This document shows, in pieces, positions 22,366 to 32,118 of a stretch of DNA of 48,518 bases. The stretch lies in contig CAJUGD010000029.1 in the NCBI GenBank assembly GCA_910586205.1, positions 1 to 48,518 of the forward strand, given 5' to 3'. Source of the DNA: an uncultured Lachnospiraceae bacterium. Its GTDB lineage: Bacteria > Bacillota > Clostridia > Lachnospirales > Lachnospiraceae. A model generated the notes under the pieces. That model searched no databases and was not told the origin of the DNA. It saw nothing but the letters and a program-made list of their open reading frames with translations. Both the position numbers and the translations under genes were made by a program. Numbering within the stretch: the first letter of the stretch is position 1; the number at the start of each line of letters is the position of its first letter.

Positions 22366-24043
22366 AATTTTTTCCCATCTTCTTTCTCAATATTTTTTCT
22401 ATTTCTTTTTATACACAAATATACACTGATAATGCTGTATTTTAGGCTGGTATGGATACTTCTATATTCTTTCCTTTTTAGTATACGAAAAGTATCTGCA
22501 GAAATATAAGATTCTTTTGCCAGATAGTCAATCGATTCATTAAATAAATTCCATAATGATTTATTCAAAACATAATTTTGATTTTCTGTTATATAAGGAT
22601 TTACAATTTGCAACCTATAGTGTGTAAATTTAGCCAAAAAAACATTGAATGCCTGAAATACTCTCATTTTATAATAACCATATAAATAAAAAAGACGTTC
22701 CTCCATAGAATAGTTTTTTTCTGTAAAACGACTCCTTTCAGAATATCTTCTTGATGATATGTCTCTTATATTTAAATATCTGCCGATAATCTTTTTTTCT
22801 ATTAATTTGTCAGCTCTATTTTCTAGAGGAATCGATATCATTATATTGAGTAACTGATAATCAGCATAAGGAAGAACCACATTAGATATACTTCTACACA
22901 TTGCAGACATTCTGATGTGAAATTTTGGATTTCTCTCAGTTACATAGATAAATTCATTCATACAAGAAAAATTTCCCTGTTCTGGCCATCTGATACATAT
23001 CTTTTCTAAATCTATTTTAATAGCTTCTTTTATCTCTTTCCTTAAAAATAGATGATTATTTTGCAACTTTTTATAATAATCTGAATCCTGCATTAATGTA
23101 TTCTCTTTATGTGGAATTGTATCCCACCCCATAACAGCATCACTATAGTAGTTCGAAATGATTGTGGCATCTTTCATTTGTCTTTTTATTGCATTATACA
23201 TATGAATATGGTCTAACCCTATTTGTGCGCCTGTAGTTTGAGGAACATATTGTGAATTTACATAATCTTGTCCCACAAGTTTTATAAATTCGTGAGAAGG
23301 CATTTTTACCCCCCCCACAGACTTTTTATGGTACTTTCTGCTAATTTATTTTCCAATATACGGTGATCATGACCAAAGGTATAAAAATGCAACAGATTCG
23401 CCTGTTTTGTGTTTGATAGTATACACGCAGACAACCTGCTGTCTAATCCCCCACTTAATCCCATGGCAATCGGATCCTTTATTTTCTTAAATATTTCTTT
23501 CAATCTTTCTCTGACATCAAAAATAGCTTTTTCCATATCCTCGTATTCTGAATTTTCTTTTATATCAAAATTCCAATATGGAAAAATTCTAAAGCTAAAA
23601 TCAACACAATCAATTCTTAAAACCGATGCCGCAGGCATTTGTTTTACATTTTCTAACAAAGTCCGATCAAAAAGGCCACTACCATAAAGAAATATTTCAT
23701 ATAATCCTACACAATCTATAGGATATCCATTTGAATAAAAATCTTCAAAGTCAGAGGATATCGAAATACCCTTGTTATGATCTAATGATACATAGATAGG
23801 AATAGAACAATATGGATCATTTATTATATCTAACGTGTTAATACCCTTTCTAACGCCTATTCCTTTATGCTCTTTACAAAAATCTTCAAACTGACTTTCA
23901 GCCAGAGTATCTAAACTATCCATACTTTCATTTGAATAATATATTAAAGTATTATTTACATTTGCTGTTTTAATTACGTTATAAGTTTCTTCCCTAAACA
24001 CGTGATCTTTTGCAACAAATAGCCTTATACCATATTTATCCAT
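22362..24043 (-). CDS. asparagine synthase-like amidotransferase, frame broken at a poly-G tract
   Basis: Two overlapping frames (24043-23306, 245 aa, and 23318-22362) form one asparagine synthase-like protein of about 560 aa. The first has an N-terminal glutaminase-like domain lacking the catalytic Cys (it begins MDKYG) and then the PP-loop SGGLDS at 197-202, and stops just after a G8 tract (coding strand of 23316-23309). The second continues with the C-terminal synthase part (QIGLDHIHMYNAI, YADYQLL). Nine Gs (or six) would join them in frame. The start at 24043 has AGGAGG. The family forms amides using ATP; in capsule loci relatives amidate uronic acids or add amino acids. As given the gene is OFF, or there is a sequencing error in the tract. 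Confidence 0.75.
23309..23316 (-). repeat. G8 homopolymer inside the asparagine synthase-like gene
   Basis: Eight Gs on the coding strand, directly after CTGT and before TAAAAATG. With eight the frame reads TGG GGG GGG TAA and ends; with nine it reads on through GTA AAA ATG into the downstream half. This makes it a candidate contingency (slipped-strand) switch. Confidence 0.85.
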
Positions 24044-24058
24044 GTAAATCCTCCTAAT

Positions 24059-25609
24059 CTATTCATGCATTTTGGCCTTGATTTTATTGAAAATATTAAA
24101 ATTTCTAATAACAATATCTAAAAAATATTTGAATTCCCTTGTCTTGTGGAATAAAATAATATTTATGAGCAAAATAAACATTACAGAAATTATTGCATCA
24201 ATCCCCCATATAATGATATTGGAATCATAATCCAAATAAGAATGAATCCAAAATAATAAAGAGCCTGTCAATAATGTTATAAAAAAGTGAACAGCAAACT
24301 TTGAATAATACCAATATATTTTATTTTTTGGCAGTATTTTCTCGAAAACAATTCTTGGCAAAATAATCAATTCTTTTATTATATAGGAAAAAAGCGTTCC
24401 TATAATTATTCCAGATAGGCCAAACTTGTATGCTAATATTACCGATAATATTATGTTTATCACAGCGCAAAAAATATTCCAATATTTATCCTCTTTATAT
24501 AAACCTGCTGAATTTCTCAACGATTCCAAACCAAAGGAATATCCTCTTAAGTCATAGACTAAAGTAAGTAAAATTACAGGTGCCAAGCCTATAACATATT
24601 CTGCTCCATAAACAATTTTAATAAAAGTGTTTGATAAACACAAAAAACAACATGAAGTAATGCTAAAAGCCAAATGTTGTATAAATAATAGATTAGAAAA
24701 GGAACCTGTAAGATTTTGTTTATCTGAATAAAGAATATTTCCTAAGCCTGACATAGAACTATATCCTATATGTGAAAAAACAGAAAACAGAACCATAATA
24801 ATCAAACTGTAATTTGAATAATATGCAACATATACAGATCCCAATATTGCTGAGATTACTATATTGTCTGTTCCCTGAATTACATATTCACTGACTTTAT
24901 ATAATAACAAACCTTTTATCTTTTCAAATATATCCTGTTTTTCTTCTGTATCAAGAGTAATACATTGTTCATTTTTCTTGTTAATAAAGTAGTATCTTTT
25001 ATTAAAGTATAGGGAACTGACTATATTTTCTCCTAAATTACATAATAAAATTACAATTAGAAAGAAATAGTAATTAGAAAAATATATTAAAATCCATATT
25101 TGAGATAAATTTAGTATAAGTTTATAACCTATTTGTATAGCGCTAAGTACATAATTTCTTTGGTCTGCAGATAATAATATTTTCTTATATGAAAAAAAAT
25201 ACATAATTGCCGTAGAAAATACATTTATGGCAAATGCTATGGCAATATAGTCTTTAGAATAGGAAACATCCGTAAACCTATATATAAAAGGCGCAATCAG
25301 CCCTCCGACTAAAAGTATAGCCATGCCAATCCTATAGTACATCTTTTTTAAAAACTGCATATAGGACTGTACTTTATCTGTTCTATGTTCTGCTAAAGGT
25401 CTATAAAGGCACATTGCTACAGACTGTCCTATTCCTAATTCAGATATGGACAAATACAGAATAACACTGGAGAATAAACTATTTAATCCTAATAAATCGG
25501 CACCTAAACGTAAAAAAAAGAGCTTTCGTACTATAATTGCGAATATTGTATTAATAATTTGAGCTATTGTATTTAGAACAAAACTAAGTAATGCTTTTCT
25601 GCTTCTCAT
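24059..25609 (-). CDS. Wzx-type polysaccharide flippase (MATE/MOP superfamily)
   Basis: 516 aa with about 12-14 hydrophobic helices. The start ALLSFVLNTIAQIINTIFAIIVRKLFFLRLGADLLGLNSLFSS is the oligosaccharide-flippase opening, and LYRPLAEHRTDKVQSYM is typical of the loop after helix 2. It flips undecaprenyl-linked repeat units across the membrane. It lies with a Wzy-like polymerase in the same operon, supporting a Wzx/Wzy-dependent pathway. Strongly AT-rich, like the middle of the operon. Confidence 0.9.
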   Translation of the reverse strand: MRSRKALLSFVLNTIAQIINTIFAIIVRKLFFLRLGADLLGLNSLFSSVILYLSISELGIGQSVAMCLYRPLAEHRTDKVQSYMQFLKKMYYRIGMAILLVGGLIAPFIYRFTDVSYSKDYIAIAFAINVFSTAIMYFFSYKKILLSADQRNYVLSAIQIGYKLILNLSQIWILIYFSNYYFFLIVILLCNLGENIVSSLYFNKRYYFINKKNEQCITLDTEEKQDIFEKIKGLLLYKVSEYVIQGTDNIVISAILGSVYVAYYSNYSLIIMVLFSVFSHIGYSSMSGLGNILYSDKQNLTGSFSNLLFIQHLAFSITSCCFLCLSNTFIKIVYGAEYVIGLAPVILLTLVYDLRGYSFGLESLRNSAGLYKEDKYWNIFCAVINIILSVILAYKFGLSGIIIGTLFSYIIKELIILPRIVFEKILPKNKIYWYYSKFAVHFFITLLTGSLLFWIHSYLDYDSNIIIWGIDAIISVMFILLINIILFHKTREFKYFLDIVIRNFNIFNKIKAKMHE

Positions 25610-25621
25610 CTGAATTCTATC

Positions 25622-26485
25622 CTATACTTTTATTTTCTCCCAATCTATCACATTATAATCCCCTGTAGATAAACGATAATCAGGACAAATTACCCGTTTT
25701 TTCTCATCACCTAAAAAAGCTGCCCACCAACTATATGTACTGTTGGCAATAATAATATTTTTAAACATGGACATTAATCTTAAATCATCAATAGTTCTAT
25801 TATTGGAAAAATATGTAGGATATACTATATTTATATGAGAAAAACTACGAGTAAAATAATCTTTACAATATTCCAAATCATCTGAAAATATATAAATTTG
25901 GGGATTTTCCATGTTTACTATAACCCTGTTTATTGCTATATCATAATATTCCATTGGCAATGATAAACCATTAAAATTTAAATAATCACCCCTTCTGATA
26001 TGAATAGCGATTGACTGATTATTATTTTTAATCTGTTCTATCATATCTACATATTTTCTATCCGGATTATTCTTAAATTTAATTACATTATTTAAGTGCT
26101 TTCTATATGGCAGATAATATTTAGAATTTTGCCAATATCCCCTAAACCAAGTATCTTTATTAATCTTGAATACATTTGGATCATATTCATGTATCCTTTT
26201 TTCCCGATAATATCTTGTACCAAACCCTACTGCCATTCTCCGCCTTATTTTATTAAATACTGCACGATCTATTATTTTTTTTGAAATAGAATAAGAAATT
26301 CGTTTATCAAAAGGAACATTTAAATTTAATATTTCCAGTTCTCTATCAATTCCAAAATCATTCCGAGATGTGTCTATATATAATTCGGAATTAACATGTT
26401 GAGAAACAAGGTATCCTAAGCAATAAGAAAACAATTGATTTCCCAACCCTCCTAATATCTCACTTATCACAATCATAATCATCAT
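25622..26485 (-). CDS. GT11 alpha-1,2-fucosyltransferase-like
   Basis: 287 aa, or slightly fewer if the second or fourth-codon ATG is used (an AAGG precedes 26482). ISEILGGLGNQLFSYCLGY is the GT11 N-terminal motif and SIAIHIRRGDYLN the conserved HxRRxDY donor-binding motif. IANSTYSWWAAFLGDE is the third block. GT11 enzymes transfer L-fucose from GDP-fucose. GDP-sugar dehydratase and reductase genes in the same operon could supply the donor. Specificity towards fucose or another GDP-6-deoxy sugar cannot be settled by eye. Confidence 0.9.
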   Translation of the reverse strand: MMIMIVISEILGGLGNQLFSYCLGYLVSQHVNSELYIDTSRNDFGIDRELEILNLNVPFDKRISYSISKKIIDRAVFNKIRRRMAVGFGTRYYREKRIHEYDPNVFKINKDTWFRGYWQNSKYYLPYRKHLNNVIKFKNNPDRKYVDMIEQIKNNNQSIAIHIRRGDYLNFNGLSLPMEYYDIAINRVIVNMENPQIYIFSDDLEYCKDYFTRSFSHINIVYPTYFSNNRTIDDLRLMSMFKNIIIANSTYSWWAAFLGDEKKRVICPDYRLSTGDYNVIDWEKIKV

Positions 26486-26506
26486 TGTCCTTATTTATTA
26501 TATGGA

Positions 26507-26623
26507 CTATCCCTCCCCAATGATCAGTTTTCCAAGTTTAAATTTCCCGCAAAAATATGCCATGAAATATGAGATTCCAAAAGCAAATACAGCAATAAAA
26601 ATACTGTTCCATAAAGGATACAT
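26507..26623 (-). pseudogene. short hydrophobic ORF, possible acyltransferase C-terminal remnant
   Basis: The 200-base gap between wzy and the GT11 gene has a 38-codon frame starting MYPLWNSIFIAVFAFGISYF and ending GKFKLGKLIIGEG. A hydrophobic helix followed by a basic 'GKLIIG' tail resembles the last helix of acyltransferase-3 membrane proteins, so this may be what is left of a deleted gene. Overlapping it in another frame, a TTG start behind a good AAGGAGG site gives a ~40 aa hydrophobic peptide. Neither is certain to be translated. Confidence 0.3.
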
Positions 26624-26687
26624 TCAGAACAATCCACTACGTTCAAGTTACTCCTCCTTGATATGAGCAATAAGTAAAACAAGTAAA

Positions 26688-27926
26688 CTATATCCGCAAT
26701 AAATTCTCTAACAATCGAAATAACAGCAAATATATATTATTGTTTAGAAAAGATAAACTAATATTTTTCCAATCAACAGACCATTTATCTATATGAACAT
26801 GATATACAACGATAGGAATTAAAGCAAAAACCATACAAAGTTTTACTACAGACAAGTTCTTGTTTTTATAAAAAAAATTATGTTTTCCAAAAATCGGCGC
26901 TAAGATACTTCCGCTTCCGATTATTGCTGCCGATATAAATCTTTCACAATTATTTCCATGCATAAATATTATTGTCAAACAAGCAACCACACATAGACAA
27001 AATTCAAATGTATTATAATCATACACATGCCCTGATTTTAAATACATCCTCTTATACCTTCTTTTGATGTAAAAATACATATATAATAAAATTAAAATAA
27101 GAAACAGCATGATGTACTTATATACTTGGAATCCTAAATTATGGTCTATATAAATGTCCCATGCAGATGTGCCCCCTTTATGTACATAATAATCCCACTT
27201 TGCAAAAAACAACTGACCATACCCGCCAAATATTCTTGAAAAATCAGATCTTGATATTAACTCTATTGTGCTCAATGACATTATGCCAATTATTGCTATT
27301 TTTCTTATGTGATTAGATATATAGAATAAAAGTCTTATACCAATCAATAACAATGCTGTGATATGGATAAAACATGGTATTATGTAGATTACATAAGTAA
27401 TTAAATTTCTTTTTCTTTTATAAAGATCTAAGTATACTGCAAGTATGACAATAGCATAGGCTATACAACTCCTTACAGTTCCTAATTGACCAAAAAAAGA
27501 AATAGAAAAAAATTGTATTATTAAAATTTTAAACAAATCTTGTTGGCAGCAATATTCTTTGGCACAATCATAAGAAATATAAAACATCACACCATATACA
27601 ATTGCCGCAGTTATCATTGGAAGCATCTGAGGCATTCCCGTCTTTCCAAGTATCCAGAATAAAAAATTTTTGATCAGTAAACCATCTTCCAAATAATCTA
27701 TGGCTTCTAACAGATTCATTTCCCCCACTATCTCAATCGTGTGATAGTACTTCAACAAATCGTTACTTTGCATTGGAACATATTGATATGCTATCAGAGA
27801 GAGTGCCACTACAAGCAACGGTAAATAATATTTTATCTTAGAATAATTATAATTTATACCAAACAAACTACTGATTAAAGCCACTGGAGATATGGTCATC
27901 AATAACAATAGCATTACCAAGCTCAT
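26688..27926 (-). CDS. EpsG/Wzy-like polysaccharide polymerase
   Basis: 412 aa, about 10-12 membrane helices, with the EpsG-type pattern: short hydrophobic start, VPMQSNDLLKYYHTIEI in the first outer loop (the conserved D..RYY-like motif), FGQLGTVRSCIAYAIVILAVY and PCFIHITALLLIGIRLLF. Such proteins join repeat units into the polymer outside the membrane. Low conservation is usual; the call rests on topology, motifs and place between an FkbM gene and the flippase and fucosyltransferase genes. Confidence 0.85.
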   Translation of the reverse strand: MSLVMLLLLMTISPVALISSLFGINYNYSKIKYYLPLLVVALSLIAYQYVPMQSNDLLKYYHTIEIVGEMNLLEAIDYLEDGLLIKNFLFWILGKTGMPQMLPMITAAIVYGVMFYISYDCAKEYCCQQDLFKILIIQFFSISFFGQLGTVRSCIAYAIVILAVYLDLYKRKRNLITYVIYIIPCFIHITALLLIGIRLLFYISNHIRKIAIIGIMSLSTIELISRSDFSRIFGGYGQLFFAKWDYYVHKGGTSAWDIYIDHNLGFQVYKYIMLFLILILLYMYFYIKRRYKRMYLKSGHVYDYNTFEFCLCVVACLTIIFMHGNNCERFISAAIIGSGSILAPIFGKHNFFYKNKNLSVVKLCMVFALIPIVVYHVHIDKWSVDWKNISLSFLNNNIYLLLFRLLENLLRI

Positions 27927-27953
27927 AAATACCCCCTCTTTATCTATACATAC

Positions 27954-28838
27954 TTAAATCTTATTCTTTTCACACTTTAAGACTCCATGACGAAAAGAAT
28001 ATTCTTTTTCTCCTGTAAATTTATAAAACATATAAGTATCACTGGTAGTCGTTGTGAACCCCATGTTTTTCAGGAAAGGAGCGATTTTTTCCTCATCCTT
28101 GTCATTATGATACAAGCAAATATATGCTCGTACCTGATCAATATCTCTTAATTTCCTACATCCCTTTATTACAGACATTTCAGTACCTTCAACATCCATT
28201 TTTACTGCAATCTTCTCTGTTTCATCATCAATAAACGTATCAACTCTACATGTATTCCCATCATTCATCTCTCCTGCACACTTAGAAACAATCGTAACTT
28301 TGTCCTGCCATTTTTCAAATGTTGCTTTTAATGGCCGAATCCAGTTAACATCACATTCCAAAAGAATCACCCTTTTTACTTTATCAATAATCTGAAGTGA
28401 AATAAATCCTTCAGCTGCTCCAACATCAACAAATACAGTATTTTTATCAAACCACACATCTTCTTTATCAAAATAGTAGTGTGGACTTTTTGGGTCTTGC
28501 TCACATATTATAGAATTGTAATATCTCTGTATATATTTTTTATTCCATCTACGCGGAAAATAAATTTTTTTACTCTCATTATCAATTTGACAATATGGCA
28601 TTTTTCTCTTAAAATCAAAATAAACTTTAACATTATCATTCCTATATTTTTCTATCCATGGATATGGCATTGTATATATAGCTCCCTTTTTTAACATATA
28701 TTCGCATTCCGTCTGATAAGGATAACCCCCCCCCTTGATTTTTTTCAATACTTTTCTATTCTCTTTCTTCTTTTTCCAATCAGCAATGCTTGCTCTTATC
28801 CCAATAGGAACAATATTTCTGTATATTTTTGCTATCAT
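27954..28838 (-). CDS. FkbM-family methyltransferase with a G9 tract
   Basis: 294 aa. TVFVDVGAAEGFISLQIIDK is the SAM-binding motif I, VILLECDVNWIRPLKATFEKW motif II, and VAVKMDVEGTEMSVIKG-like (KIAVKMDVEGTEMSVIKGC) is the FkbM hallmark. It would O-methylate a sugar of the repeat unit. The codons for Gly36-Gly38 contain nine consecutive Gs (coding strand of 28734-28726). The frame is intact with nine, so the gene is ON here, but slippage of one base would stop translation near the N-terminus. It starts one base behind the upstream glycosyltransferase stop. Confidence 0.9.
   Translation of the reverse strand: MIAKIYRNIVPIGIRASIADWKKKKENRKVLKKIKGGGYPYQTECEYMLKKGAIYTMPYPWIEKYRNDNVKVYFDFKRKMPYCQIDNESKKIYFPRRWNKKYIQRYYNSIICEQDPKSPHYYFDKEDVWFDKNTVFVDVGAAEGFISLQIIDKVKRVILLECDVNWIRPLKATFEKWQDKVTIVSKCAGEMNDGNTCRVDTFIDDETEKIAVKMDVEGTEMSVIKGCRKLRDIDQVRAYICLYHNDKDEEKIAPFLKNMGFTTTTSDTYMFYKFTGEKEYSFRHGVLKCEKNKI
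28726..28734 (-). repeat. G9 homopolymer near the start of the FkbM gene
   Basis: Nine Gs on the coding strand at codons 35-38 (AAG GGG GGG GGT). It is the longest G tract I find in the operon and lies where a slip would abolish the protein. It matches the G8 tract of the asparagine synthase-like gene in kind. Confidence 0.8.
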
Positions 28839-29903
28839 CTATGGTCTCCCTACTTCTTCAAAATAGTGCTGAATAATGGTTTTCACTCTGTCAGATGCTT
28901 CGTGTCCATCTTTGATAACCTTTTTTCTTCCAGCCTCAGCTATTCTCATTCTCTCATTATCGTGTTCTAAATAATACTTTATCTTTTCCACAAAATCAGC
29001 TTTATTGTAATAAAATACAATTTCTTTTCCTTCTTCAAATATATTAGCTAGGTCTTTTGTATATGGGCAAAATAAAAACGCTCCTGCTGCCGGAATCTCA
29101 AAGCATCTTCTTGTATATGTGTCATTATTAATTTTTGAAAGAAATACAATGGGAATTTTACAACTGCATATATAGCGATTATAATTTAATCTTGGTTTCT
29201 CTAAAAACTTTACCCCACTATGCTCACCTAAAGAAAAAAACTCACTTTCATTTAGCCCTATTGTAATTCCCTCCTGCAAAATAGCTTTCAAATAATCTAC
29301 TCGTTCATCCTGTTCTAGATGTCCCAAAAAGATTACATCTGGTGTCTCCTTTATTATTTCATCAGTTTTACAAATGTAGTTCTCTTTCTTTCTATAATAC
29401 GGTAATAACAAATCGACTCTTACATTTGATATATTCTGAACCTCTGATATATTTTTCGTTCTATATACATAATTAATGTTACAAAATTCTGTAGCCTTTC
29501 TCCAATTTCGCCAATAATATGGTCTATGAAAATTTGTAAAAGGATCATCATTGCAATAACTTGCAATATATAGTCCCAATTCTCTAATCTTTTTAATTGT
29601 CCTCCATGGCACGATTCTGCATGAATAAAGAAAAACAATGTTTGGCCGTTCTGTTTTGCATTTATGATAAAGAACAGAAGCAAATTTACTGACATCAAAT
29701 CCTATTGATACATTCATCTCGATTCTATGAACCAATCCTCTAACAATTCCGCCTTGTTTGAAATAATCGTTCCATGCTAATAGCTCACACTCTGAATACC
29801 CTATTTCCCGTGTGGCATCAAGAAAAGCATTTTCATATATAGGAAACTGTCCGGCTCCCACATATAATATTTTTAAATATTTATATTCGTTTTTTTCCAT
29901 CAC
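28839..29903 (-). CDS. CgeB-like glycosyltransferase
   Basis: 354 aa. LKILYVGAGQFPIYENAFLDATREIGY opens a GT-B fold. IASYCNDDPF, PDVIFLGHLEQDERVDYL and the C-terminal block RRCFEIPAAGAFLFCPYTKDLANIFEEGKEIVFY are typical of the CgeB/glyco_trans_1_2 group. The donor and acceptor sugars are unknown. It lies between a GT2 gene and the FkbM methyltransferase, with single-base spacing to the latter. Confidence 0.85.
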   Translation of the reverse strand: MMEKNEYKYLKILYVGAGQFPIYENAFLDATREIGYSECELLAWNDYFKQGGIVRGLVHRIEMNVSIGFDVSKFASVLYHKCKTERPNIVFLYSCRIVPWRTIKKIRELGLYIASYCNDDPFTNFHRPYYWRNWRKATEFCNINYVYRTKNISEVQNISNVRVDLLLPYYRKKENYICKTDEIIKETPDVIFLGHLEQDERVDYLKAILQEGITIGLNESEFFSLGEHSGVKFLEKPRLNYNRYICSCKIPIVFLSKINNDTYTRRCFEIPAAGAFLFCPYTKDLANIFEEGKEIVFYYNKADFVEKIKYYLEHDNERMRIAEAGRKKVIKDGHEASDRVKTIIQHYFEEVGRP

Positions 29904-29960
29904 AAAAAACCTCTATGTTATTTCATAAACCATTATTCTTGCTATACTGCAATTTTATAA

Positions 29961-30980
29961 TTATAATCGAGGCGTTTTTTTATATATTATTTTAAGCATT
30001 CTGATTAATTTTTGGCACCTTTTCTTTCCCAAAATGAGCAGTGCATAGTAATAAATATCAAAATAAAAAGAGTCTCCCAATCCGATTTTTTTTAATTCCT
30101 TTGCATATCTGTTAAAAATTTTTGCTCCTTCTTCTCTATGTTCAATAAGATAACCATAGGAATATTTTGAATAACTTTTCATAATATCTTTCGTAACATT
30201 GGTATTGTTTTTAACATCAAAACTTTCTGCTATAACTTTTACCTGTCCCAAAAAATTTATGCTGTTTTGAATTGTGTTCTTACCAGAATCGTATAAATCT
30301 TTCTCTGATTCACTTTTTCCAAAAAAGGGAACTCCTCCTTCGATTCTCTTTGTAATAGGTATGTCACAATATGCTGACGGATATTTTAGGCATATACATG
30401 CCTGTATATATAACTGAAATAACAATGTCCCATCATAATCAAAACAATCATAATCTTTAAAATATTTTTTCTGAAATGTAAACCCAGAAATGAAGACACT
30501 CCTTCTAAAAAATTCGATAATTGCCTTTTCTCCTGGCCGTAAAAAAACATGTCTATCAGAATATCGAAATTCTTCTTCCTTTCCTGAAAAATCCTCTGAT
30601 CTGTATCTCCTTAAAATATATCCAAGACTCTTATGATGTTTCAAAAAATCAATGTACTTGTCTAAAGATCCTTTGATAAATACATCGTCATCTCCCATAA
30701 ATAAAACCCATTTTCCTGTTGCTGATTCTGCAACATTCCGTATATTTCGATCATATCCAAAATTATCTTCATTTTCTATATATATCACTGTGTATTTTGT
30801 ATTTCTCCTGAATTCATCTACGACATGACGAACCTCCGATCTTTTTGGCGCGTTATCTTCTCTAATGACAACCTCTATTTTTTTTTCATCTAAAGCATCA
30901 ATAGAATTTAGCAACCGCAATAATTCATTAGGTCGATTATAACTTGGGATGCATATAGAAAGAAATTTTTCATTATTCAA
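29961..30980 (-). CDS. family 2 glycosyltransferase
   Basis: About 339 aa from a TTG start at 30980, chosen because AGGAGGGG stands about 9 nt upstream and the protein then begins NNEKFLSICIPSYNRP, the normal GT2 opening. The DxD region is KWVLFMGDDDVFIKGSLDKYI. The start overlaps the end of the preceding GT4 gene by 8 bases. The C-terminal part is basic and helical. Donor and linkage unknown. Confidence 0.88.
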   Translation of the reverse strand: MNNEKFLSICIPSYNRPNELLRLLNSIDALDEKKIEVVIREDNAPKRSEVRHVVDEFRRNTKYTVIYIENEDNFGYDRNIRNVAESATGKWVLFMGDDDVFIKGSLDKYIDFLKHHKSLGYILRRYRSEDFSGKEEEFRYSDRHVFLRPGEKAIIEFFRRSVFISGFTFQKKYFKDYDCFDYDGTLLFQLYIQACICLKYPSAYCDIPITKRIEGGVPFFGKSESEKDLYDSGKNTIQNSINFLGQVKVIAESFDVKNNTNVTKDIMKSYSKYSYGYLIEHREEGAKIFNRYAKELKKIGLGDSFYFDIYYYALLILGKKRCQKLIRMLKIIYKKTPRL

Positions 30981-32118
30981 GAGTCGTTCCCCTCCTAATT
31001 TCATTATTTTCTGAATATTTATTTTCCAATAAACGAATAATCTCTGAAAGCTTTCCAGTTTCAACCACTTTTGACTCTTTCCTCATTAGGGTTTCTTTAC
31101 ATCCACCTGTATCATAAGTAATTACCGGCGTGCCACATGCTTCTGCTTCCAAATTTACCGTAGGATAATTTTCTTCATAAGTAAGATTTATAAACACATC
31201 CGCCATCGAATAAAACTGTGCCAACTGTTTTGCGTCTTCTGTATGCTGTATTCCTATGATTTCCTTTGGTGATCTTTTCATCTGGCTTTGTGTTAACCCT
31301 ACCATAATTATTTTAAATCTATGATCCAACAATGTTGCTAACTTAAAAAAATCATTCACTCCTTTTCTGCATGTCCATTTACTAGCAACACCTAAAATAA
31401 CATACTTATTCCTAATATCCAATTTATCTCTTAAATCACTCTCTGTAAATTTAAAAGTCTTGGTATCTATTTTATTTCTCATTACTTCTATTGGATATTC
31501 TTGAAGAAAACTCTGTTTAACCTGATCTCTTAACCATTCGGAAGGAGTTATTAAATTCATTTTCTCAATATTTCCAAAAAGCACTCTTTTCCTTTTATAA
31601 TTTTGTTGAGAATTATCTAAAAACAAGCTTTTCGGATATTGATGTTTTTCAGGACATTCGTAACACCCTTTTTTCCATTTTTTACAATCAGAAACTAAAA
31701 AATGTCCACAATGTCCGGTAAAAGCCCAACAATCATGAAGTGTCCATCTGATCTCTTTTTCTGGATGATGCTTTATCCAGCCAAACAATAGTTCAATATT
31801 TATATAATAGCCATGTATATTGTGAAGCCATATTACGTCTGGATTATAATTCTCTGCCCATTTAATAAATCGTTTTGTAGCGTTTTTTGATCCAAATCCA
31901 TGCCTGTCCAGTATTCTTGTATAAAGCGCATGTATATATACATCAACATCATTTCCTATCCTAAAAGCATATTTTTCACAATCTTGAGCAATTTTACCGT
32001 TCCGTCCAAATGCAATCACGACCTTGTGTCCATCTGCTTTATAGGTATCTGCAATCTCTTTACAGATCCTCCCATGACTTCCTATTCCACAAGTCTCATT
32101 AATCAACAAAACTTTCAT
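30973..32118 (-). CDS. family 4 glycosyltransferase
   Basis: 381 aa from the ATG at 32118 (AGGAAAG upstream), overlapping the cupin gene end by 20 bases. MKVLLINETCGIGSHGRICKEIADTY opens a GT-B fold like colanic acid WcaC-type enzymes; IRWTLHDCWAFTGHCGHF with a Cys-rich stretch (GCYECP) and the ITPSEWLRDQVKQSFL block are typical. The E-x7-E donor motif is NLEAEACGTPVITYDTGG. It is a retaining transferase acting on the lipid-linked repeat unit; sugar unknown. Confidence 0.9.
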   Translation of the reverse strand: MKVLLINETCGIGSHGRICKEIADTYKADGHKVVIAFGRNGKIAQDCEKYAFRIGNDVDVYIHALYTRILDRHGFGSKNATKRFIKWAENYNPDVIWLHNIHGYYINIELLFGWIKHHPEKEIRWTLHDCWAFTGHCGHFLVSDCKKWKKGCYECPEKHQYPKSLFLDNSQQNYKRKRVLFGNIEKMNLITPSEWLRDQVKQSFLQEYPIEVMRNKIDTKTFKFTESDLRDKLDIRNKYVILGVASKWTCRKGVNDFFKLATLLDHRFKIIMVGLTQSQMKRSPKEIIGIQHTEDAKQLAQFYSMADVFINLTYEENYPTVNLEAEACGTPVITYDTGGCKETLMRKESKVVETGKLSEIIRLLENKYSENNEIRRGTTLE

